Positions 12,267 to 23,115 of a DNA stretch of 64,000 nucleotides are shown here, piece by piece. Origin of the DNA: Phyllostachys edulis (taxonomy: Eukaryota > Streptophyta > Magnoliopsida > Poales > Poaceae); the NCBI GenBank assembly GCA_036346405.1, contig CM070563.1:31692816-31756815 (forward strand), in the 5' to 3' direction. Position 1 is the stretch's first letter. Every line of letters starts with the position of its first letter. The translations under genes and the position numbers were made by a program. The notes under the pieces are model-generated. The model made no database searches. It was not told the origin of the DNA and saw only the letters and a program-made list of their open reading frames with translations.

Positions 12267-15200
12267 TGTAACACTGTAACACCCCAGTCCTACGAGGGCT
12301 GGAATGCTACTAATCTAACATATTAACAAGCTAAAACAGACGACAAAATTCTAAATTTCGGCAGAACCTCCCCTGTATAGTTAGCTATACCGGAGGTTCC
12401 CACATTCATTAATATCAAGACAATAGTGAAATCAACAAACATCAGAATCATCGCAGAAGTATAATCTGATCTCAAGTAACTATAACAAAAGGATGAACTA
12501 AGTTCACACACAGTTATTAACCAATCTTAAAGGAGAAGAGTTATCAGCCACAGCCAACGATTATTATTACAGTTCATCAATAATGAATGATTAAATTGAA
12601 CTAAAATGAAATCCTGAACTTGATTAAGGTGAAGTAAAAAGGTAGTGTGTGTCTATTCCCTCCCCATGGAGCCAACTTCAAAGATCACCTAAAAAAACAA
12701 CAAACAAAGCAAGCGTGAGTCCGAGACTCAAAGAAGTACAGTTGATGAATAATACATAACAACCTTGATCATGTGAACATCATTAAAGTGTATGAAATAA
12801 GCACGTAATCTAACACTTGAATGAATGGAATGAATGATGTGGATGCAATGAAGGACTTCACACATGCATATATCGGGTATTCTTGGTGACACACTGTCGG
12901 TGTTCACCTAAGCCCGCACTTAACAAAGTGCGGGGACCCAAGCCCCGTCTGAAGAACGTTTAGACGGTGTCCGAATCGCCCACATTGGAATGGTGGGTCT
13001 TACGTGCCCATACTGGAATTGATGGGTCTTTTACACTGATCCACTCCCGTGGATGAAATATGAAAGATGGATGCTGAGTATGACATATGAATATTGAACA
13101 ACAAGGAACATGCTTTCCATCATGAAGGTAACCACATGGATTGAATACGAACATTTAATTAATAACATGTACTTAGAAATTCAATACCAATAGCAAGCAT
13201 TCAACATGTCATAATCCTAGGGATACTAAGGTACTTGCCTTTAGCGTTGTGACGCGTTAATAGGCAATTGCGGTGCTCCCAAACCTGAAGCTTCACCTCC
13301 TAACAAGCAAATAACTGAAATAAGGATGCGACGAACATGAAAATACTAGGTAAAGTTCTACAACGCTCCCCCGGCGATTCAAAATATAACTAGAGCATCT
13401 AAACTGAAAATTAACACATTCTGCCCTAAACCGCCCCTGGGCAGCAGCACGGTAAATGGCATAACTCTTGATCTGGAACTCCAAATGGGGTGAACCCAGT
13501 TTCTGTGGACTCTTAACTGACAAAACCACAATTCTCTAGTTGGCAAGATAATTTGATTCGGCCAATTTAGTTCGTTAACAGACAGGTGAACTCTCAGCAC
13601 AGAAAAACTATCTATAGAATAAACAGCGGCACCAAAACGACCATAACTTTTAATCTATAACTCCGAATTGATCAATCTTTGTCAATCCGGAAAGTTTATC
13701 AAATTACCTACAATAACCTACTTGGGAGAAATCCCAGATTCTGCCAATTACCATAACTTAAGTTACAAATTAACACATCAGTTCAGTTTCGTCAGAAATC
13801 TGGACAGCGGATACTAAAACAGCCATATCTTTTGACTCGAACGTCAGAATCAAGTGAACTCAGCGGCCATAGAAAGTTAAGGACATCCTCTACATATCTC
13901 TAGGAGATCAAAACTACTGGTTCGGCCTCTAAGATCGCGAAAACGCCCACGCAACAATCTGGACAGAGTGATGTTTAAAGCAGACTGACACTGATTCAAT
14001 CGAATCTATTCAATTTCTCCTCTACGACTAAACGACCAACAACAATCGAGTGACATTACCCTTGGTGTGCCGAGGATCACAAAGATCGAACCGTGGAAGA
14101 GTCCCCACTGCCTTGATCTGAATCTTGCGAAAACTCCACCAATCTGCACAGGAGACCGACAACGAGGAGATCGGCACCGGGAAAAGGTCTAGGAGAGGGG
14201 GTGCCACACTGACCTTGGGCGGCAACAATGGGGTGGAGGAGGAGCAGCACCAATGCTGGAGGTGGCGCACAAGGGGAAAGAGGGAGTGGCGGCTGCAAGG
14301 AGAGGAAAGGGGTGGAGGGTGGGAGCCTAGGGTTTTGGCCGCCCCCCCTAGGACCCCTTTGGCCGGCCCCTTGGTGGGCTTGGGCCTCACTCATGCCCCC
14401 CTTTTGGCTCCAAGGCAGCCCCCTTGGCCCATTAGGCCTCCTCTTGGGCCTGCTGGCCAAAGGCCCAGGCCCAAAACCAGAAGTATCGACGAATCTTCGG
14501 AAAAACGAATTTTCAAATTTGAATTCGAACCGAAAACTTTCTAACCGAAGCGAGGTATTACAAACACCCTGGCTATTTGGAAGCCAAGATGTCACTTAAA
14601 TACTCTAACATACAGCCACATTACGGAAGAATCTAAATGATATAACATCTAAAGGCATAAATAAAACAACCCAACATGGAGAAGGTATCCTTCCTTCACC
14701 ATTTAAATGTATTTATTACAGTTTATCGTTAAACAAGGTTCACAAGCAATAATAAATCAACCGTATCAAGGAGAAGGTATCCTTCCTTCTCCATCTAAAT
14801 TTATTTATTACAGTTCATCAATAATAAGTGAAATATATATAGAACTAATTTATAATCTTGAACTTGAATAGGATGCTGTGAATGAGTAGTGCGTGTCTAC
14901 TCCCTCCCAAATGAGCCAACATCAGTGATTACCTAAATAAATAAATAAACAAATAAGTGTGAGTCTAAGACTCAGCAAGTACAGTGAATAAATGGAACAT
15001 ACCACAAACATTAACAAGTCAACATCATTGAACCATATGAAGAAATCACAGAACGAGTATGTGAATGAATGGAATGAATGAAGTGAATGGAATGGAGGGA
15101 CTACACACATGCATATACCGGTATTGCTAGTGACACACCCGTCGGTGTTCACTTAAGCCCGCATCTTAACAAAAATGCGGGGATCCAAGTCCCGTATGAA

Positions 15201-15968
15201 GAACATTTCATACGGGTGTCCCAAAACACCCACATTGGAATAGTGAGGCCCACATTGGAATGGTGGGTCTTACGTGCCCATCCTGGAATTGATGGGTCTT
15301 TTTAATCCACTCCCGTGGATGGAACATGAATAATGAATGCATAGAATGAAATATGTATATTGAAAAGACACGCTCTCTAATCATGGAGATAACACACATA
15401 TGGAAGGAACATGAACTTAAATATTATCATCTCCAATCATGGATTCAACACATATAAAAGACCATAGACAATCCAACTTCTCTTGAATCATAAGAACTCA
15501 CAGTATAATCATAAAAGCATTCATCAATCACAATCATTAAGATAAGCAATGTACTTGCCTCCCGCGATGTGACGCGTTAGCAGGAAAAAGTGGTGCTCCT
15601 AAACCCGAAGCTTCACCTCCCTTGAAGAACCTTAGGGAGATGCTAAACGATCCCCCACGAAGAATATCCATTGTCCCTCCTTTCGGCCAACCAATCTGCA
15701 GTCCCTCCTTCTCCTTCCTTTGCGAACACCCAAGCGGAAGGGCGGCTCAAGAGGCGGGCATCAGAGCACCGCAGCAATCGTAGTGGCGACTCATCAGTAG
15801 CTACAATGCTAGCCTAGGGTTTTCCTTCTTTTATAGGTGGTCGGCCCCCATGGGCCTCTGTGCCAAGGCCCGAGGCCCAAAGCTGTCAAGAAAAGTGAAA
15901 ACTCCTCTTTCTTAATTCTATTCTTCTCTTTTGAATGATTTCTTCTTTAGAATAAATCGGGTATTCTG
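12267..15968 (-). repeat. 5' LTR of element A, interrupted by solo LTR B
   Basis: The first eight bases, tgtaacac (12267..12274), are followed by solo LTR B. The LTR continues at 14563 with the duplicated aacac, then cctggctatttgg through to gggtatt at 15965. The 14568..15968 part is nearly identical to 1319..2722. Differences from its partner include small losses around 15760..15860 and the altered last three bases. Confidence 0.75.
12275..14562 (-). repeat. Solo LTR B, 2.3 kb, related to LTR A
   Basis: It starts tgtaacaccccag and ends gaggtattaca, with perfect TSD aacac at 12270..12274 and 14563..14567. Blocks at 12640..12740 and 12860..13060 are clearly related to 1640..1730 and 1855..2065 of LTR A, so the two belong to sister families. 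B has about 900 extra bp (13300..14200) before its GC-rich end. The long frames near 14030..14600 are in that GC-rich LTR sequence and match no protein I recognise. Confidence 0.8.
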
Positions 15969-15973
15969 ATGTC

Positions 15974-16632
15974 ACCGGCTATACCCTAGATAAGGTATGG
16001 AGTTCATGCATTTCATTCATTCATATGATTTCTATTGTTCTATATTCATATTCTATAAAGTGACTGTCTTGTTCTTATTTGTCCATTTTACATTCGAAAT
16101 CTATAATGTGATGAAATGTTCTTATCGTTCATTCTATTATATTCTTATTCAATATGGTACATTTTGTTCTGTTGTACTTGTTGAGTCGTGGACTCATTCT
16201 TACCATGTTTACTTGTTTTAGGTAAATATTGAAGACAACATTCTTGGGAGGGAGTAGTCACGGGTAATGCATTCACTTCACAATATTCAATTTTCAATGA
16301 TATGAACTTGTCATTGTCTTTCATTTGTTAAATGTTGAATTGTAATAAACATAGTTATATGGTGGATGATATCTTTCTCTTTGATATGGTTGATTAAATA
16401 ACTGCTTGTGATCCCTGATTAATCTGTTGATAGAATTATCTTAATTGATTCAGTAGACTTGGATAGTTGGAATTTGTGATATGTTGTTGGAATCAGATTA
16501 TTCCTGCATTCGTTCTAATAGATGTTGTTCTTTCTATGCCATTAGTGGAGATGATGTTGAAATTATTCCGCATTGTTGTTGTATGTTAGCTTTTAGGTAT
16601 CATCTTGGCTTCCACATAGCCAGGGTGTTACA
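15974..16632 (+). repeat. LTR C, right arm
   Basis: LTR C continues from the insertion of element A and ends with agccagggtgttaca at 16632, the reverse complement of the LTR A start. No primer site follows, so in + orientation this is a 3' LTR or a solo LTR. The sequence directly after it belongs to a hAT transposase gene. Confidence 0.65.
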
Positions 16633-17108
16633 CCCCCACCTCAAGTGGGAAGACAAATATGTGGAGCGCGATCTTCGGTGCCTCTTCCTCCAGGTCCAGG
16701 TCCAGGGGTTCTTCTTCTTCTTCTACACCAATGCCTGCTCAGCCAAGACCCACAAGGAGCGGAGAACTATCCATCTATCTGGACAGCGATACGGTGGATT
16801 TCAACTCAGAAGGCTTCGACATCTTGCAATGGTGGCAAGCCCATAAGTTAACATATATCGTGCTATCCATACTTGCACATGATGTGTTAACTATTCCTGT
16901 CTCTATGGTTTCCTCCGAGTCTACTTTCAGTCTTTCTAGAAGGATATTGGAGGAGAGAAGAACAAGTCTCACAAGTGAGTTGGTGGAGATCCTTCTAACT
17001 GTGAAGGATTGGGAACAAGCTGATTCACGAACACAACACTTTGTGAAAAATCTAGAGTTGTCGGAGGTTTTCAAAAATCTATACTTAGACAATGACACCG
17101 ACACATAG
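16633..17108 (+). pseudogene. hAT transposase, C-terminal fragment
   Basis: The frame that ends at the stop codon 17106..17108 contains ELSIYLDSDTVDF, then FDILQWWQAH, then IPVSMVSSESTFSLSRRIL and VEILLTVKDWE. This is the conserved C-terminal hAT dimerisation domain of plant Ac/Tam3-like transposases. A serine-rich linker precedes it. The N-terminal zinc finger and catalytic core are absent because LTR C ends at 16632 and interrupts the gene; the rest would lie before the window. A full hAT transposase is usually 600 to 800 residues, and about 140 remain here. Confidence 0.8.
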
Positions 17109-17590
17109 AACAAAGATGTATCATGTATGTAGAATTGTATAACTATATGATGTACTCTTTTTCCTTTGCCAAGGTTTTCTCATTTTGAGTTTTTACTTGG
17201 TGAAGGTTTTAACGAGGCAGCCAGTTGGACATTAATAAAGCTCTTTATTACATTTCCAATATGATTGTCTCATTTTAAAAATTTTATGTCTACTTCTGAA
17301 TTCTACACAATTTTCTAAATTTTTTGGGTTTTTTTGGATTTTTTTGTTCGATGGGCCAAGCGGGCGGATCGCCCGACGGGCGAACAGACTCGCCTACCAA
17401 ATTTAACACGCAAGACGAATGTTCGACGGGCCGTGCTCTGGCTGGCACTCACTGCCCGTGGGCCAGCCCGGTATGGCACGAATAGTACCAGAGCCAAAAA
17501 ACAGTAGTGTTTAAACAGGCCGTGCCAATGCCCATCTTGCGTCTTGGGCTAGGCGGCCCATTTGGCCAGGCCTGCCTTGTACTAGCATCT
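17109..17590 (+). repeat. Probable 3' non-coding end of the hAT element
   Basis: This is a short AT-rich trailer followed by GC-rich sequence with repeated GGGCC, gggccgtgc and ccggtatggcacg words. Such subterminal motifs are common in plant hAT elements. I could not define a terminal inverted repeat or an 8-bp TSD. Confidence 0.4.
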
Positions 17591-17833
17591 TGACAGGTCC
17601 AATCCACCAGGTTCATCCCTTACGAGATCGTTGCCATAAAACATAGCCAAGTCTTGTATGTTGGACATCATCTAGAGCCACAACAACACAATGCATATCT
17701 TACTAGTAATTCACCGTTCTTTACTATACACAATCAAATAAACATGTCACACTATTTAGTCTATATTTTCCTACCTCCCCAAAATAACTACACTTCCCTA
17801 CCTAACCAAAATAATGACTTTCAGGTAATCAGT

Positions 17834-18500
17834 GCATAATAAAAAAAACTAATAAATTAATTATGACTAACTAACCACGACTAATTAATTACGACTAAAC
17901 TAATTACGATTAACTCACTACGAATAATTAAATAGGATGAGTTAATTACAACTAATTAATTTGGACTAACTAATTAAGACTAAATAAATTACAATGAGTT
18001 AATTACGACTAATTAACTATGACTAACTAACTACGACTAATTAAGCATGACAAATGAATTTGGACTAAGTAATTATGACTAATTATATAGGACTAAATTG
18101 ATTACGACTAATTAATTACGACAAATTAATTATGACTAATTTAATTATGACTAATTAAATGCGACTAAATTAATTATGATTGGTTAATTATGACTGAATT
18201 ATTTAAAACTAATTAATTATGGCTAAATTAATTACTCGTAATTAATTAAGGCGAAATTAATTATGACTAAATTAATTACGAATAATTAATTACCACTAAT
18301 TAATTATGACTAAATTAATTATGAGTAACTAATTTGGACTAATTAATTATGACTAATTATTTATAACTAATTAATTTTGATTAAATTAATTACGAGTAAT
18401 TAATTATGACTAATTAATCACCACTAATTACGGCCTAATCACGAATAATTAATTACGACTAACGAATTAGAACAAATTAATTTAACACTAATTACATAGT
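17834..18500. repeat. AT-rich degenerate tandem repeat (taattaattatgacta)
   Basis: About 45 degenerate copies of an 11- to 15-base word built on 'taattaattaYgacta' or 'aaattaattacgac' run with few interruptions. The words themselves are partly self-complementary (TTAATTAA). No coding frame is present. Confidence 0.75.
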
Positions 18501-18565
18501 TAACAAACATAATGCATAGAAGAAAATTTACCTCCTCTAGAAGATCTTCACTTGATGTCAAACTT

Positions 18566-21500
18566 TATCGGACCCGGGAGTAACACCCCCAAATCCTCTA
18601 TGTATTTCTGAACTAGTTCTATGATCAATAGCTAGTTCACACAGTAAACAAATATGGAAACATCCATAAATCGCACAACTTTATTAATAATCAACAGAGT
18701 TTATTACAAGAAAGGCTTACAAGCCAACAAGGCTTACAAGACAACAATAAACAAACACAGCGGAAGATGAAGAAGACATAGTCGAGTCCAGCTGATCTGT
18801 CACAGGCAATCGACTGGGGTAGCAGCCTAGTCGTCGCAATCCACACTGATAGCAAAGTCGTTCTCCTCTGAAATTTATTTGCATTAAGCAAGGGTGAGCA
18901 CAACTTCCGTGCTCACAAGTTACATCCAATAACAGATTATAATACATGCAAGGATATATCAAAGGAAGGCTTATTAGTTGAATTTGCATAATGCAATGTC
19001 TTCTTTAAATATTTGTACTAAGTTCCAAAGCGATTATTTTATAACTAATATTCATTTTATAAATTTTCAAGTTTTATAGTAGGATAACCTCCATATGAAA
19101 TATGGTGATGGATACCCTCCTATCACATTGCTAACCGCCCAATTTCCCAATTGGATAAACTATCTAAAATCATTTATCAAAATCTTTTGGAAACAAAATC
19201 GAAGTCTAACTTTGAGTGGCTTTGCTCAGCATGTCCATGACCATGGACACGGCTATTCGAATAGTTTTACACTCTGCAGATATTATACAACTTTACTTAC
19301 AAGAGATGATCAACTTGTACTCTTTGCTCACACACTTCCCTGTAGGTGTGCAACTAATTGGTTATCACAAGGCCTTTACAATACGTCATTCTAATGTAGT
19401 TATGCCCCGCTAAAGTTTGGCTTCCTTTAGATTGAACCATCTGCCAGACTTAAGCCCCCTCTTGAGCCATGTGGGAATACATAAAAGTAGGTCATGTGAC
19501 ACCCACACAACCAGGCACAACCACGGTGAAATATTGCAAATTATTTATCCTAGTCCTCCCTACTCTGGACTTGTGGTAGTACGATGGGGCTTAGCAAGAT
19601 GTGGCTTGAAGACCATTCCTTATATGACTTGGGTGACTTCCAATAAAACCCTAGCCCTCAATCTATTCCCAGATTGAGCCTGTGCATAAACCTGCACCCA
19701 CCAACCATCCATTTCTCCCAAGTACAAACCAAGTTTTCCTTTTTACTTTTCAAAATCATTTGCAAAATCTTCCATGGCAAACCAATGCCATAAACTTTTA
19801 AACAATAGTTGATTATTTGGTCTAAGCATGTCTTTGCATAATATTTTCAAATGGTCCTAGTTCATACTATCGTATCAACTAGGTTTTATCTAGGGTGACA
19901 ATATATTCGATTCAAATATCAACATTGGCCATACAAAGGATTTTGGCATATCTATAAATTTAAAACATGAATTTAAATAGTTGAATATAAATAAGCATGC
20001 AGCAATAATTTAAAACAGAATAAATAATTTAAAATAATAGAGTCAAACAAGGTCAAAGATATAACTTACCTTGCTTGATTAATCGTTGTTCTCAAACGAC
20101 GTCGAAATCTGACTCTCCGAAGTCGTCGAAATCTATACGTGAAAATAAGACAAATTCAAACAAAATTCAAATAAAATCCAAATGAACTCCAAACTAAGAA
20201 ATTTTGGTTTAGTTAGCTAGATCTTGAATTTATATGAATTTAAAATTTAGAATCACTTGAATTGAAGCTCTAACGAAGGAGAACGAGCTCTCGGAAGATT
20301 GAAAATCACATGAAATGATGAAATTGGAATTTCTGGAATTGTTTTTCTAAAGGAAAAGAATTTATTGCGTCAGCGAGCATTTTTGGATTTTCGGCCGAAT
20401 TATTTTTCAAAGGAAAAAGAGGATGGGTCACTGACATGTGGGCCCGAGTCATGTGGACCAGGTCCACGAGATCGCACCTTGGTCCACGGTGGACCGGCAC
20501 ATGAAACAGTGCTAGCCATGCCAGCGTGACACTCAGGCAATGACAAGAGGGTCATGTTTAGGGATGGCAATGGGGCCCCATTCCCCATTCCCCGATGAGG
20601 AATTCACCTATTAGAGGGCGGGTTTGAGACTACTTCTTTCCCCACGGGGATATTAATATGAAAAAAACATTCCCCATCGGGTTTGGCGGGGACGGGGCTA
20701 TTCCCCTGCTCCCCATCCCCGTTACCCGATGGGCCCCCGATAACACAATGCACAGCCCAGCCCGTAAATATAATGCTTCACTAATGCTTAATATCTTAAC
20801 ATATCCAGATTTGTGTATATGAGCATGTGGTACTTGTGTTAGATTCATATACGAGCTTCACTAATGCTTAATATCTTAACATATCCAGATTTATAATATT
20901 GACCCCTCCTACTAAAACTAGTAGCCAACGCCTAGCCACGGGGATGGGGATGGGGACGGGGCCCCGATAACCCGACGGGGACGGGGAACGGGGAAAAATA
21001 GTACCCGACGACAGGGATGGGGACGAGGATGGGGATTTTTTTCTTGTCACGGGGATGGGGATGGTCTACCACTCCCCACCGGGGAATGGCCCCGTTGCCA
21101 TCCCTAGTCATGTTGAGTCTGATGCTCACCTCAAAAGCTCGGGGACGCGAAGAAAAGGCTGGCGGCAAGGGAGAATGGCGGCGGTGAGGTGTAGGCTACG
21201 ACGGCGATGGAGCTCTAGTAGGGCTCCAGCGGCGCGGTGGAGAGCCTCGTGTAGACCGTGTTGTCGGTGCCGGGAACGTCGAAGGAAGGGCGCCTGGCCG
21301 AGAAACTTAAAATGCGAAATATGGTGATTCTAAGAGGGAAAAGGAGAGGTGAGTGACGGGGATAGGATGAGGGAGGAAGAGGGCTCCTTGGGCTCCTACT
21401 TATAGGGTTGGAGGGGGCTGGGAGAGGGCGATCGGCCAACAAGGATCACGGCGGCTGTTACACAATTCTGGCGAAGACGCGCATTAAAACGGAAGTTTTT

Positions 21501-22184
21501 GGCCAGAATGGGGGTGGCAGATTGAAGCAGTTTAAATGCACTTTATGGCATGAGAAATCGGGGCAAAAATGGTGGCTCTGCTGAGCTTCTGCAGCTCAGT
21601 AATGGCGGCAAAGCCGGAGGAAGAAGAAACGCGAGGAAGGAGGCGACCCTGACAGGCGGGCCCGCGTTGGTATTGAGACAATGAGGAAAAGAGAGGGTGG
21701 GGAGCGGGCTGGCGTGGAGCGGGCCGAAAACAGAAGTGGGCCAGAGAGAAAAAGAAAGGAGGATGGGCCGCGAAGGAAAAATTCGGCCCGAAGGTGATTT
21801 AAGGATTTTAATTTGATTTCCAATTTTAGAAAATACAACAAATCAAAAGGGCTTTAGAAAATACTAAATAGAGTTCAAAAATTATGTAAACATTCACAAA
21901 AATTCCCTCAATTATCTTGAACTTAATAAAATTATTTCCAACTTAAATTGGCTTTTATTTTTGTACAAAATTTATTTTATTTCTGGATAATAGGAAAAAG
22001 ATTTTCAAATACCAAAAATAAATTAAAATTTTATTTTTTACTTTAAATCCAATAAAACTTGGAACTCAATAAATTTTTATTTTTGACTTTTAAAATCTAG
22101 AAAAATTCAAGAAAAGCAATTAAATCCAATAAAATAATAAATTTATAAATTTTATTTTTGGTAAAAGAACTTTGGAATGTTACA
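18566..22184 (-). repeat. Solo LTR E1, 3.6 kb, gypsy-type
   Basis: The ends are tatcggacccgggag and ggaatgttaca, with perfect TSD aactt at 18561..18565 and 22185..22189. The first base pair is TA instead of TG. It is the opposite-strand relative of LTR E2 at 34052..37297: both carry the 'gactcgggt' end, the 'cagcggaagatgaag'-type block, and the block at 19229..19275 (gcatgtccatgaccatgg). It holds a hAT MITE at 20559..21106. On the minus strand TATAAGTAGG near 21397 is a candidate LTR promoter. Confidence 0.8.
20559..21106. mobile_element. hAT-type MITE (548 bp) inside solo LTR E1
   Basis: The terminal inverted repeats are TAGGGATGGCAATGGGGCC at the left and its near-complement ending GTTGCCATCCCTA at the right. 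A perfect 8-bp TSD, gtcatgtt, lies at 20551..20558 and 21107..21114, as expected for hAT. The interior is dominated by ggggatgggga words on both sides of an AT-rich centre, and the block 'cttcactaatgcttaatatc' occurs twice. No transposase is encoded. Confidence 0.85.
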
Positions 22185-22189
22185 AACTT

Positions 22190-22639
22190 TCTCCACTAAT
22201 ACAACTGCTAGATACTTCTCTAAACACTCTCAAATCAGCAACGAAATCTGAACTAATTTCGGCCGATCGCGCTACCTCTCACTCGCTCGATCCTCTCTGT
22301 CTCTCTACGACGAGCACTCGGTTTTGGGGTGGCGAATGCGAGTGACACATTGGGTTTTATAGCCATGCGAATGAACAAGTTTGATTGACTGTGAAGCGAC
22401 AGGATGGAATCGGATTCCCTTCGACAGACAACGTGCAGGGTTTTTTTTACACATACAGGGGACAGCGAGAATCGGTGTTATATCTATTGTTTAGTCTCAG
22501 TTGGATAAAAAGGTGAAAATCATGAAGGTATGCTTTAGACATCATATTCTTATATTTTGTTGCATTCTTCGTATCCAAAATATAGGTTGAACTCCACTAA
22601 AAGTCTGTCTTGAATATGTGCATATGTTCTTATTACACA
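22190..22639. other. Unassigned flank of solo LTR E1
   Basis: It contains a pyrimidine-rich patch (ctctgtctctctacg) near 22295 and no recognisable frame. It may be host sequence or the decayed internal part of the copia element that follows. Confidence 0.3.
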
Positions 22640-23115
22640 TTTGTGTATGCACACACTAAGGGGGAGTTCACTCTATGTTTATTTGGTTTCATTAGTAATG
22701 ATCCGTGTTCTTTATCCAGCATATTTTAAGGATCTCTACTTTGAAACATATTCTTTGAGTATATAAAATTTGTGCAGTTTATATATACTCATATGACTTT
22801 ATACTCAATTATTTGCAATTGTAGTGGTTGTCATCAATTACCAAAGAGAAAAAGATTGGAGTATCTTGACCCGCCATTATGAGTTAATGGTATGTTGTGG
22901 TAATTAATGACAATCATATTGTGGGACTAATATTTTCCATGAATTGAGTAAATAGGTTATGTTCCACAATGATGAATACTTTGGATGACATTATGAGTTG
23001 AATGTGAGTTGAATGTTATCAAGTCAAGTTTCAAGAAGAGGATACATCATGTGTTGATGCACATCAAGATCCCGAAGAGGAGATGATCATGAGTTGATCA
23101 TCAAATCAAGAAGAT
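22640..23115 (+). repeat. Sirevirus-like copia 3' end and LTR fragment
   Basis: The words 'ctaagggggagtt' and 'gttgtcatcaattaccaaag' are typical of the purine-rich 3' end of grass Sirevirus/Maximus-type copia elements. The following 'gtggtaattaatgacaatcat' resembles their LTR start. The fragment is broken at 23116 by gypsy LTR F. LTR sequence at 30439..31626 is probably its continuation. Confidence 0.5.

Larger units (their letters stand above)
1314..15968 (-). mobile_element. Element A: complete non-coding LTR retrotransposon (gypsy-type LARD), minus strand
   Basis: Two nearly identical LTRs (1314..2722 and 12267..12274 plus 14568..15968) bracket an internal region. A polypurine tract lies beside the left LTR and a tRNA-iMet primer site beside the right LTR, so transcription is on the minus strand. 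Flanks are gtgtc (1309..1313) and atgtc (15969..15973), a 4/5 TSD, and removing the element restores LTR C. The internal region shows no gag or pol frame, so it looks like a non-autonomous large derivative. Two solo LTRs, D and B, are inserted in it, which makes it older than both. Terminal TG and CA are intact at the left LTR; the outer right end reads ctg instead of aca. Confidence 0.8.

Noticed and set aside
14028..14599. Overlapping long frames on both strands as a host gene
   Set aside because: They are in the GC-rich end of solo LTR B, low in complexity (Pro/Gly/Arg), with no domain.
14563..15968. Right copy of LTR A as an independent solo LTR
   Set aside because: Its first eight bases and the primer site are found at 12253..12274 across solo LTR B, so it is the 5' LTR of element A.
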